Shown here: positions 1-7,063 of the stretch, in pieces
Layout of the letters: each line of letters opens with the position of its first letter
Position numbering within the stretch: position 1 is the stretch's first letter
DNA from: Blastococcus carthaginiensis
GTDB lineage: Bacteria > Actinomycetota > Actinomycetes > Mycobacteriales > Geodermatophilaceae
DNA: 64,000 nucleotides
Reading direction: 5' to 3'
NCBI RefSeq assembly: GCF_030731085.1
Contig: NZ_JASNFN010000021.1
Span: 1-64,000, forward strand
Notes under the pieces: model-generated
Seen by the model: only the letters and a program-made list of their open reading frames with translations
What the model was told of the DNA's origin: nothing
The model's database searches: none
Program-made: the position numbers and the translations under genes

Positions 1-30
1 CCTAGGTGTACCCGGCCAGGACGTTGGTGA
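1..30. repeat. IS left terminal inverted repeat
   Basis: Begins CCTAGGTGTACC. It matches the reverse complement of 1079-1108 at positions 1-12, 15-18, 21 and 23-29, so the repeat is imperfect over about 29 bases. CCTAGG carries the presumed CTAG target duplication; the element proper probably starts just inside it. Confidence 0.85.
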
Positions 31-109
31 CGGCGGTCGGGGTTGCACGCAGGAGAACCTCCGAGTGGGGTGTGGCTTGTCTAAGGCCCACATCCGCCCG
101 GAGGTTCTC

Positions 110-1090
110 GTGTCCCACGGTAATGCCCGCACCACGTTCCATGGCCGGAAACTGATCGTCGCGCGGTGGCAGAACGGGTGGACGAAGGCGCACATCGCCG
201 CGGCGATGGGGCTCTCCCGCAAATGCGTGCGAACCTGGATCACCCGCTACCAGGACGAGGGCGAGGCCGGGCTGGTCGACCGGTCGTCCCGCCCGCACAC
301 CAGCCCGCGGCGCACGACGGCCGAGACCGAGCAGCGCATCGTCGAACTGCGCGGTGCCGAGCGCCGGGGCCCGGCCTGGATCGGGGCGGAGCTGGGCGTG
401 CCGGCCCGCACGGTGTCCCGTGTGCTGCGTCGCCACGGGCAGCCCCGGCTGGCCGCGCTGGACCCGATGACCGGGGAGGTGATCCGGTTCTCGAAGCAGA
501 CGGCGGTCCGCTACGAGCGGGCCCGGCCCGGCGAGCTGGTGCACATGGACGTGAAGAAGCTCGCGCGCATCCCCGACGGCGGCGGCTGGCGGGCCCACGG
601 CCGCGTCGCGGTCACCCCCGACCGCAGCCGCGCCCAACGCTCAGAGAACCGCAGCCCCGGCTATGACTACGTCCACTCCCTGGTCGATGACCACTCCCGG
701 CTGGCCTACTCCGAGATCCTGCCCGATGAGAAGGGCACTACCTGCGCGGCGTTCCTGACCCGGGCCGCGGCCTACTTCACCGCCCACGGCATCACCCGGA
801 TCGAGCGGGTGATGACCGACAACGCCTGGGCCTACAAGTACTCCCTACGCGAGGTCTGCGCCGCGCTCGGGGCCCGCCAGAAGTTCATCCGACCGCACTG
901 CCCGTGGCAGAACGGCAAGGTCGAACGCCTCAACCGCACCCTGGTCACCGAGTGGGCCTACCGGCAGCCCTTCACCAGCAACGCCGAACGCGCCGCCGCC
1001 CTTGCTCCCTGGCTGGAGCACTACAACACTCGACGCCGCCACAGCGCACTCGGCGGGGAGCCCCCGATCAGCCGACTGGCACCAACCTGA
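110..1090 (+). CDS. IS481-family transposase
   Basis: A DDE-type transposase of 326 residues that cuts and rejoins the ends of its own element. The N-terminal third is a helix-turn-helix region (WQNGWTKAHIAAAMGLSRK, then a second one around ELGVPARTVSRVLRRHG). The rve/RNase H-like core has the three acidic residues in HMDVKK, MTDNAW and NGKVERLN. The ending YNTRRRHSALGG is typical of IS481 and IS3 enzymes. GTG 110 is chosen because GGAGGT stands 5-6 bases upstream and the product has the usual family length; an ATG at 65 in frame would add 15 unlikely residues. It appears intact and may be active. Confidence 0.92.
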   Translation: MSHGNARTTFHGRKLIVARWQNGWTKAHIAAAMGLSRKCVRTWITRYQDEGEAGLVDRSSRPHTSPRRTTAETEQRIVELRGAERRGPAWIGAELGVPARTVSRVLRRHGQPRLAALDPMTGEVIRFSKQTAVRYERARPGELVHMDVKKLARIPDGGGWRAHGRVAVTPDRSRAQRSENRSPGYDYVHSLVDDHSRLAYSEILPDEKGTTCAAFLTRAAAYFTAHGITRIERVMTDNAWAYKYSLREVCAALGARQKFIRPHCPWQNGKVERLNRTLVTEWAYRQPFTSNAERAAALAPWLEHYNTRRRHSALGGEPPISRLAPT

Positions 1091-1108
1091 TGGCTCGGTA
1101 CACCTAGG
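1079..1108. repeat. IS right terminal inverted repeat
   Basis: Ends GGTACACCTAGG, the exact inverse of bases 1-12. The terminal CTAG at 1104-1107 is the second copy of the presumed target duplication. It also supplies the TAG stop codon of the minus-strand ORF that ends here. Confidence 0.85.
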
Positions 1109-1253
1109 AGGGGTGGCCCTCCACGTCGCCCTCGTCTCCCTGCGGCGCCTCGCGGGGAGCGCTCTGCGCCTCCAGGGACGCCGCCATCTCGGGCGACTCC
1201 TGCTCGAGGGCGATGTCACGGGGCTGCGGCGTCTCGGGGTCCGGCGTCGTCAT
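1104..1253 (-). CDS. Small acidic hypothetical protein, 3' end at IS junction
   Basis: A 49-residue ORF beginning MTTPDPETPQPRDIALEQE and ending DVEGHPS. It is rich in Glu, Pro and Gln, has no membrane segment and is probably disordered. The purine-rich AGGGTGGGGGC upstream of the ATG could act as a ribosome binding site. It starts 37 bases after the proline-rich membrane protein gene on the same strand, so the two may be cotranscribed. Its TAG stop lies inside the CTAG at the IS end; because that CTAG would also have existed before insertion, the stop may be original. The family is unknown to me. Confidence 0.5.
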   Translation of the reverse strand: MTTPDPETPQPRDIALEQESPEMAASLEAQSAPREAPQGDEGDVEGHPS

Positions 1254-1290
1254 GCCCCCACCCTGCCGCAGCGCGCCGCGCCCCGCTCCC

Positions 1291-2688
1291 TCACCCGCCT
1301 GCTCGAGGCAGCCACCTCGGGCGGAAGACCACCGTGCCCGACTGCGCCGGCACGTCCAGCACCACGGTGCCGGTGACCGACGAGGACGGTGCCAGCGGTA
1401 CCGCCGGGAAGGCGACCGCCCCGGTGCCGCACCCCCCGGCCGGCGCCCTGCCGGCGGCCACGGTCCCGTCGTCCGCGACCAGGCGGAAGTCGGCGGGCGA
1501 GACGCTGCGCTCGCCACCGAGGACGGAGAGGTCGGCGCCGGTGGTCACGGTGATCCGGACCGCCACCAGCGTGCCGTTGCCCGGGACGACGGACGCATCG
1601 GCGCAGGACGCGCCGGGGAGCACCTGCTCCAGCGTGACCGAGAGCGCCGGGCCGCTCGTCGCGGGGTCGAGCACCTCTACCGACGCCCCGGGTGCCAGCA
1701 CCACGGGCGCGGGCTCGGCGGGCGGCGGCTCCGCCGGGGGCTCCTCGGTGGGCGGCGGTTCCTCGACCGGGGGTGGCTCCTCGGCGGGCGGCTCCTCGAC
1801 GGGAGGTGGTTCCTCGGCGGGTGGCTCCTCGGCCGGGGGTGGGTCGACCGGCGACGGGTCGGCGGGGAACGGGTCGGTGGGGGACGGGTCCGCGGGAGAG
1901 GGATCCGCAGGGGACGTGCCCGCGGGCGACCTGTCGGAGGGGGGGAGGGTCGTCGCCGGGGGATCGGTCGTCGGGGACGGCTGCACCGACGACGACGGGA
2001 CGGCGGGTGGCTGCGTCGTGGCCGGTGCCGTGGTCCCGGCGGGTGGCGCGGGGGCGCTGGCCGGTCCCACCGCCTGGTGCGGCGACTCACCCCGGACCGC
2101 CGGGGACGGGGGCGGCTCGGTCGTGCGTGACGCCGGTGGGCCGGGATCGACGTCCAGCACGGGGCCGGGGTCGGGGTCGGTCGGACGGGCCGCCGGCCGG
2201 AGGGAGCTGACCGCCGGGGCGGGGGCACCGGGGGTGAACCAGTCGGCCGAGCCGGGGGGCAGGGCACCGATCGTCGGGATGACCAGCGGACCCACGCCGG
2301 CGTCCTCGGGCAGCACCCAGGTCTGCGGGTCGGCCGCGTGGTCGGCTGCCACCTGTACGGCACCGGCGGTCGGCGGAGCGGAGCTGCTCAGCGCCAGCAC
2401 GGCGGCGGAGCCCAGCCCACCGGTCATCGCGGCCAGCGCCCGCAGCCGGCGGCGGGCCAGCAGCTGGGCGTGGTAGCGGGCCAGCGGCGACGGCGGTGGT
2501 GGTGCCGACCGCTGCGGTACCAGGCGCCGGCGCACCGGGGCCGCCGGCCGCCGGACGGCGGCGGGATCGCGCGGGACCGGTGACGGTCGCCGCGCCGGGC
2601 GGGCGGCTTCGGGGTCAACGGAGACGGGCTGCGGGCCACGCGCCGGATCGGCTCCCGGTGCGGGCGGGGGCGAGCTGGTCATCGTCAT
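1291..2688 (-). CDS. Proline-rich single-pass membrane protein with DUF4352-like C-terminus
   Basis: 465 residues from the MTMTSSPPP start; ATG 2682 is an alternative. A basic, Pro-rich cytoplasmic tail of about 80 residues is followed by one hydrophobic segment (about 84-104). A long extracellular Pro/Ser/Thr/Glu linker with repeats such as PPAEEPP and PPVEEPP comes next. The last 120 residues form a beta-rich domain (SVEVLDPATSGPALSVTLEQV, LVAVRITVTTGADL, VSPADFRLVADDG) that resembles DUF4352/telokin-like domains of exported actinobacterial proteins. Two Cys residues in that domain could form a disulfide. It is probably a cell-envelope protein whose linker spans the wall; no substrate can be inferred. 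Confidence 0.75.
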   Translation of the reverse strand: MTMTSSPPPAPGADPARGPQPVSVDPEAARPARRPSPVPRDPAAVRRPAAPVRRRLVPQRSAPPPPSPLARYHAQLLARRRLRALAAMTGGLGSAAVLALSSSAPPTAGAVQVAADHAADPQTWVLPEDAGVGPLVIPTIGALPPGSADWFTPGAPAPAVSSLRPAARPTDPDPGPVLDVDPGPPASRTTEPPPSPAVRGESPHQAVGPASAPAPPAGTTAPATTQPPAVPSSSVQPSPTTDPPATTLPPSDRSPAGTSPADPSPADPSPTDPFPADPSPVDPPPAEEPPAEEPPPVEEPPAEEPPPVEEPPPTEEPPAEPPPAEPAPVVLAPGASVEVLDPATSGPALSVTLEQVLPGASCADASVVPGNGTLVAVRITVTTGADLSVLGGERSVSPADFRLVADDGTVAAGRAPAGGCGTGAVAFPAVPLAPSSSVTGTVVLDVPAQSGTVVFRPRWLPRAGG

Positions 2689-2813
2689 CACCGCCAGGGT
2701 CGGCGAGCCGGGGCAACGCCCGGGGAGGAGGGGCTGAACGATAACCGCCGGGACGGCGTCGCGGGGAGGTTCCGGAGCCCGAGCTCGTCCGTCCACCCGC
2801 TCCTGGACGTCGG

Positions 2814-2842
2814 CCCCCCCCCCCCCCCCGGCCGCCCCCCCC
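2814..2842. repeat. Homopolymeric C tract (16 C, then 8 C)
   Basis: Sixteen consecutive C at 2814-2829 are followed by a second run of eight C at 2835-2842, between the end of the acyl-CoA ligase gene and the start of the proline-rich membrane protein gene (both minus strand). As read from those genes it is a G16 run 125 bases upstream of the membrane protein start. Such a run is prone to slippage in vivo and to sequencing error, so its exact length is uncertain. Confidence 0.9.
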
Positions 2843-2849
2843 GACCGCG

Positions 2850-4499
2850 CTACCGCCCCCGCAGATCACGGCGGAGGATTTTCCCGGTCACCGTCTTGGG
2901 TAGCTCCTCGACCAGCTCCACGCTGCGCGGGTACTTGTAGGCCGCCATCCGTTCCTTGCAGTGCGCGATCAGCTCCTCGGGTGTGGTGCTCGCCCCGGGC
3001 CGGAGGCTGACGAACGCCTTCACCGTCTCGCCGCGCTTCTCGTCGGGGACGCCGACCACCGCCGATTCGCGCACCGCCGGGTGCTCGGCGAGCACGTCCT
3101 CGACCTCGCGGGGCCACACCTTGTATCCCGAGGCGTTGATCATGTCCTTCTTGCGGTCGACGATGAACACCCAGCCCTCGGCGTTCATGAAGCCGACGTC
3201 CCCGCTCTTGAGCGCACCGCCGGGCAGGCCGGCCGCGGTCTCCTCGGGCTTGCCCCAGTAGCCGGCCACCACCTGCGGGCCCTCGGCGACGATCTCGCCG
3301 ACCTCGCCCAGCGGCAGGTCGCGCCCCTCGTCGTCCTGGATGCGCACCACCGTGTTCGGGGCGGGGACGCCGACCGAGAGCGCGCCCGAGACGGGGTCCA
3401 CCGGTGACGGCGCCCCGAACGGGGTCACCGTCATCGGCGACGTCGTCTCGGTCAGGCCGTAGGCGCTGTGCACCTGCTTGCCGGTGGCCGCCAGGAAGTT
3501 CTGTTCCGCGGTGGGGGAGATCGCCGCCCCGCCGGAGTAGATGGAGGTGAACGAGGCGACGTGGTCCTTGCTGAACCCCGGGGCGTCGAGCAGCGCCGTG
3601 AAGGCGGTGATCGCGCCGATGGTGAAGGCGGGGCGGTGCTCGGCGAAGGCGTCGAGCACGACCTGGGGCTCGAACCGGTAGGTCAGCACCAGCGGGGCGG
3701 GCACGAGCAGGCTGACGGCGATGTGCCCGATCAGCCCGGTGATGTGGAACAGCGGGGCGACGCCGAAGATCGCGCCGTCCCGGCCCGCGTGCACCCAGTC
3801 GCGGTAGACCTGGGCGGTGAACACCACGTTCCGGTGGGTGTTCATCGCTCCCTTGGGCACGCCCGTGGTGCCCGAGGTGTAGGTCAGGAACGCCACGTCG
3901 TCGGAGCGCAGGCCGACCGGCGGCGGCACTCGGCCGCGGTGGACGGCGACGAACTCGGCGAAGTCCGTCGTCCCCTCGTGCCGCTGCCGGGTGGTGCCGG
4001 CGAAGAGCCGCTCGTCGTCGCGGGTCTGGAACTCCAGCTCGCTGGTGGTGAGCACCAGGCGCACGCCGGTCCCGGGCACCACCTCGCGCGCCACCTGGTC
4101 GTAGAGCGTCTCCAGCGACAGCAGCACGGTGGCGCCGGAGTCCTCGAGCAGGTAGGAGAGCTCGCGGGCCCGGCTCATCGGGTTGATCGACACCATGATC
4201 CCGCCGGCCTTCCAGGCGGCGACCATGGCGATGACGAACTGCGGCACGTTCTGCAGGTAGACCGCCAGCCGGTCGCCCGGCCCGAAGCCGCGGGCGAGCA
4301 GCCCGACGGCGAGGGCGTCGCTGAGCTCGTCGAGCTCCCGGCGGGTGATCGTCCCGTCGAAGTACCGCAGCGCCACGCTGTCGGGGTCGCGCTCGACGCC
4401 CGCCCGGAACATCTCCAGGGCGGTGTCGAACTCGATCGCGTAGTCGGCCGGCTGGTCGCCGTAGAGCGCCAGCCACGGCCGGTCGTCGTAGCCGCTCAT
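2850..4499 (-). CDS. fadD: Acyl-CoA ligase (FadD-type AMP-binding protein)
   Basis: 549 residues of the ANL superfamily. It activates a carboxylic acid, probably a fatty acid, as acyl-AMP and transfers it to CoA in the cytoplasm. The P-loop YTSGTTGVPKG is at about 207-217. YGLTETT, SGDVGF, the hinge DRKKDMINASGYKVWPREVE and the C-terminal PKTVTGKILRR with the catalytic Lys are all present, so the enzyme looks complete. ATG 4499 has no strong ribosome binding site. It overlaps by 4 bases (ATGA) the end of a short upstream ORF, which suggests coupled translation. It is divergent from the alcohol dehydrogenase at 4811. Substrate chain length cannot be read from the sequence. Confidence 0.92.
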   Translation of the reverse strand: MSGYDDRPWLALYGDQPADYAIEFDTALEMFRAGVERDPDSVALRYFDGTITRRELDELSDALAVGLLARGFGPGDRLAVYLQNVPQFVIAMVAAWKAGGIMVSINPMSRARELSYLLEDSGATVLLSLETLYDQVAREVVPGTGVRLVLTTSELEFQTRDDERLFAGTTRQRHEGTTDFAEFVAVHRGRVPPPVGLRSDDVAFLTYTSGTTGVPKGAMNTHRNVVFTAQVYRDWVHAGRDGAIFGVAPLFHITGLIGHIAVSLLVPAPLVLTYRFEPQVVLDAFAEHRPAFTIGAITAFTALLDAPGFSKDHVASFTSIYSGGAAISPTAEQNFLAATGKQVHSAYGLTETTSPMTVTPFGAPSPVDPVSGALSVGVPAPNTVVRIQDDEGRDLPLGEVGEIVAEGPQVVAGYWGKPEETAAGLPGGALKSGDVGFMNAEGWVFIVDRKKDMINASGYKVWPREVEDVLAEHPAVRESAVVGVPDEKRGETVKAFVSLRPGASTTPEELIAHCKERMAAYKYPRSVELVEELPKTVTGKILRRDLRGR

Positions 4500-4657
4500 G
4501 GCGCTGCTCGATGACGACGGGGTCGACGGGGGTGCCGGCGGCCTCGGCGAGCTCGGGCGCGGCGGATCTCGTCAGCGGTCACACCGCCCGCCCCGTGGGT
4601 GGCTGCGTCCCCGAGCAGCGCACCGCAGCGCGGCGCGGTCACGAGGGGGTCGGTCAC
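4496..4657 (-). pseudogene. Short leader ORF, possibly a frameshifted gene remnant
   Basis: A GTG start with GGAGGTG ideally placed upstream opens a 53-residue frame beginning MTDPLVTAPRCGALLGDAA and ending in a TGA that overlaps the fadD ATG. Codon use is G/C-third-position-rich through VTADEIR, after which this frame turns into an Arg-rich string. The neighbouring +1 frame then acquires good codon use (reading APELAEAAGTPVDPVVIEQ) but has no start of its own. This pattern suggests one indel in a once longer coding region. It may be a remnant, a sequence error or a short translated leader. The family is not recognised. Confidence 0.4.
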
Positions 4658-4810
4658 GGACACCTCCGGGGCTGGGCGGTCACCCGTCCGTCGGACGGTC
4701 GGGGCGGCGCTCCGGACTATCCGCCGGGTGTGGTGGCGCCACAACCGGCGTGCAACATTCGGTGCGATCGCGCACCACCCGGAGCGCCGTCCGAGCCGCA
4801 GGGAGACCCC

Positions 4811-6100
4811 GTGACCAGCACCGTGCCCGGCAACCCGGAATCCGTCTTCACCTACGGGGCGCCGCAGCTGAAGTTCGGCAACGGCGCCTCCGACGAGATC
4901 GGTTTCGACCTCAGCCGGTACGGCGTGCGCCGGGTGCTGGTGGTGACCGACCCCGGGGTGGCCGCCACCGGGCACCCGCAGCGGGTGGCCGACCAGATGG
5001 CGCAGTTCGGCATCGAGGCCCGGGTGTTCGACGGCGTCCACGTCGAGCCGACCGACGTGAGCCTGGTCGAGGCGATCGACGAGGCGCGGTCCTCGGGCCC
5101 GTGGGACGCCTTCGTCGCCGTCGGCGGCGGGTCGAGCATCGACACCGCGAAGGCGATCAACCTGCTCACCACGAACCCCGGCGAGCTCATGGACTACGTC
5201 AACGTGCCGGTCGGCAAGGGGCAGGCGCCGTCGCAGCCGCTGAAGCCGCTGGTCGCCGTCCCGACGACGACCGGCACCGGCTCCGAGAGCACCACGATCT
5301 GCGTGATGGATGTGATCGCCCAGCGGGTGAAGAGCGGCATCAGCCACGCGTGGCTGCGGCCCACCCTGGCCGTCATCGACCCCGACCTCACGCTGAGTCA
5401 GCCGCCCGGGGTGACGGCGGCCTCGGGCATGGATATCCTCTGCCACGCGCTGGAGAGCTACACCGCCCGCTGGTACACGACCTACGACCGCAAGAGCCCC
5501 GACCAGCGGGTGCCCTACTGCGGCTCCAACCCCATCTCGGACATGTGGTCGGAGAAGGCGATGAGCCTGCTGGCCGGGTCGTTCCGGAAGGCCGTCCGGG
5601 ACGGGGACGACGCGCAGGCCCGCTTCGACATGGCGATCGCGGCCACCTTCGCCGGCATGGGCTTCGGCAACGCCGGCGTGCACATCCCGCACGCCAACGC
5701 CTACCCCATCGCCGGGCAGGTGAAGGACTTCCACCCCGAGGACTACCCGGGCAGCGAGGCCATGGTGCCGCACGGGATGTCGGTGGCGCTGACCGCGCCC
5801 GAGGCGTTCCGCTTCACGTTCGAGGCGTCGCCGGAGCGGCACGTCCGCGTCGCCGAGCTGCTCGCGCCCGGCGCCGACTGCCCGGCCGACGCCGCGGAGT
5901 TCCTGCCCACGGTGCTGGCCGACCTGATGCGCGACATCGACATCCCCAACGGGGTGGGCGCGGTCGGGTTCGGCGAGGGCGACATCCCCGACCTGGTCGA
6001 CGGCGCGATGAAGCAGCAGCGGCTGCTGGCCACCTGCCCCCGTGCGGTCACCGAGGACGACCTCGCCGGCATCTTCCGCCGGTCGATCTCCCTCTGGTGA
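4811..6100 (+). CDS. Iron-containing alcohol dehydrogenase, hydroxyacid-oxoacid transhydrogenase-like
   Basis: 429 residues, group III Fe-ADH family. GGGSSIDTAK (about 105-114) binds the nucleotide, and PTTTGTGSE, HALESYT and PHGMSVAL carry the metal-ligand region. The distinctive YCGSNPISDMWSEKA and GFGNAGVHIPHANAYPI segments closely follow mammalian ADHFE1-type hydroxyacid-oxoacid transhydrogenase, which couples 4-hydroxybutyrate oxidation to 2-oxoglutarate reduction. That function is inferred from this resemblance. GTG 4811 is chosen for the GGGAG upstream and the normal N-terminus. It is divergent from the CoA ligase; 6 bases separate its stop from the convergent thioesterase gene. Confidence 0.88.
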   Translation: MTSTVPGNPESVFTYGAPQLKFGNGASDEIGFDLSRYGVRRVLVVTDPGVAATGHPQRVADQMAQFGIEARVFDGVHVEPTDVSLVEAIDEARSSGPWDAFVAVGGGSSIDTAKAINLLTTNPGELMDYVNVPVGKGQAPSQPLKPLVAVPTTTGTGSESTTICVMDVIAQRVKSGISHAWLRPTLAVIDPDLTLSQPPGVTAASGMDILCHALESYTARWYTTYDRKSPDQRVPYCGSNPISDMWSEKAMSLLAGSFRKAVRDGDDAQARFDMAIAATFAGMGFGNAGVHIPHANAYPIAGQVKDFHPEDYPGSEAMVPHGMSVALTAPEAFRFTFEASPERHVRVAELLAPGADCPADAAEFLPTVLADLMRDIDIPNGVGAVGFGEGDIPDLVDGAMKQQRLLATCPRAVTEDDLAGIFRRSISLW

Positions 6101-6106
6101 GGCGGC

Positions 6107-6541
6107 TCAGCGGGGGGCGACGACGGTCTTGGTGACCTGGCCGGTGGCGACCAGGACGCCGTCGACGGTGGCCTCCGCCCGCATGAACGCGACCGCCCGG
6201 CCGCGGCGCAGCACGGAGGCGGTGACTTCCACCGCGGACCCGGCGCCCACCGGCCGCAGCAGCGAGGCCGAGACGTCGTGGGTGACGGCGTGCTCGCCGT
6301 CGCCGAGGTGGGGGAGCAGCGCGAGGAACGAGGCGACGTCCAGCAGGGCGTAGACGACGCCGCCGTGCAGCATCCCGGCCGGGTTCTGCGCGGCCGGGCT
6401 CACGGGGAACCGGATGCCCGCCGCCGGGTCCGCCTCGTCGCGCAGCTCGACGCCGAGGAACCGGTGCAGCGGGATGTCGAGGACGGTCTGCACGAGGGCT
6501 CGGGAGACGGGTGCGCCGGTCATCGGGCCAGCATCCATCAA
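6107..6541 (-). CDS. PaaI-type hotdog-fold thioesterase
   Basis: 144 residues, single hotdog domain. The NPAGMLHGGVVYALLD segment is the typical helix of PaaI/YbgC-like acyl-CoA thioesterases, and HDVSASLLRPVGAGSAVEVTA forms the following strands. It presumably hydrolyses an aryl- or acyl-CoA, and the nearby CoA ligase fits that chemistry. Internal Met codons at 6538 and 6523 are alternative starts; MTGAPVSRALVQTVL at 6523 would give a more usual N-terminus. It is convergent with the dehydrogenase. Confidence 0.82.
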   Translation of the reverse strand: MMDAGPMTGAPVSRALVQTVLDIPLHRFLGVELRDEADPAAGIRFPVSPAAQNPAGMLHGGVVYALLDVASFLALLPHLGDGEHAVTHDVSASLLRPVGAGSAVEVTASVLRRGRAVAFMRAEATVDGVLVATGQVTKTVVAPR

Positions 6542-6640
6542 CAGCCCCGGCCGCTTCCCACAGACCCCGGCCGAGCCCCGCGGGGAGGGCGTCGGCGTTC
6601 CTAGGCTCCGTTCTGGTCAGGCAACCGGGAGGAGGCCGCG

Positions 6641-7063
6641 GTGGGTGCGTACGGGGATCCCGACGCCTTGGACGGGCTGGCCGCCGAGCTGGCCCGGCGC
6701 GCCGGGGCGGTGCGGGCGGCGGGGGAGGAGCACCGGCGCGCGGGAGCGCGCACCCGCTGGGTCTCCGACGCCGCCACGGCCTACCGCCGCCAGCAGGCCC
6801 GGGACTGCGCGGCCGTCGACGCCGCGGCCGACGCCATGGCGCACGCCGCCGGCCTGCTGCGCCGGCACGCCGACGAGGTGCGCGCACGGCTGGCGGCGAT
6901 CGCCCGCGCCGAGCGGGCGGTCCGCTCGTGGCTGGACCAGCAGGCGGCCCGGGGCGGCGACCTGCTCGAGGAGGTCGCCGACGTGGTGGGGGAGCTGCCG
7001 GAGGCGGGTGCGGAGGCATGGCGCACGGTGTCGGCCCGGCTGAGCAGCGCGGGCCTGTGGTGA
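6641..7063 (+). CDS. WXG100-like helical protein, first gene of a three-gene module
   Basis: 140 residues, almost entirely Ala/Arg/Glu-rich amphipathic helix and without a signal peptide. Residues 1-100 look like an ESX/WXG100-type hairpin: two long helices separated by a TRWVSDAAT turn that holds the Trp. It could be a type VII secretion substrate or a partner of the downstream hydrolase, but no EccC-type ATPase is in the window. GTG 6641 has GGGAGGAGG upstream. Its TGA overlaps the next GTG by 4 bases (GTGA), indicating coupled translation. The assignment rests on architecture only. Confidence 0.7.
   Translation: MGAYGDPDALDGLAAELARRAGAVRAAGEEHRRAGARTRWVSDAATAYRRQQARDCAAVDAAADAMAHAAGLLRRHADEVRARLAAIARAERAVRSWLDQQAARGGDLLEEVADVVGELPEAGAEAWRTVSARLSSAGLW

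Larger units (their letters stand above)
1..1108 (+). mobile_element. IS481-family insertion sequence
   Basis: A complete insertion sequence of about 1.1 kb with one transposase gene between imperfect terminal inverted repeats of about 30 bases. The outer 12 bases of the two ends are identical in inverted orientation. A CTAG lies at each extreme end (2-5 and 1104-1107), as expected from the CTAG target duplication known for IS481-type elements. The element begins at the first base of the window, so the left junction with the host sequence is not visible and this may be a contig end. The right junction falls on the stop codon of a small minus-strand ORF. Confidence 0.88.

Noticed and set aside
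1334..2476. Gly/Ser-rich 380-codon plus-strand frame
   Set aside because: It is the complement of the Pro-rich linker of the minus-strand membrane protein, which has a membrane segment and a folded domain.
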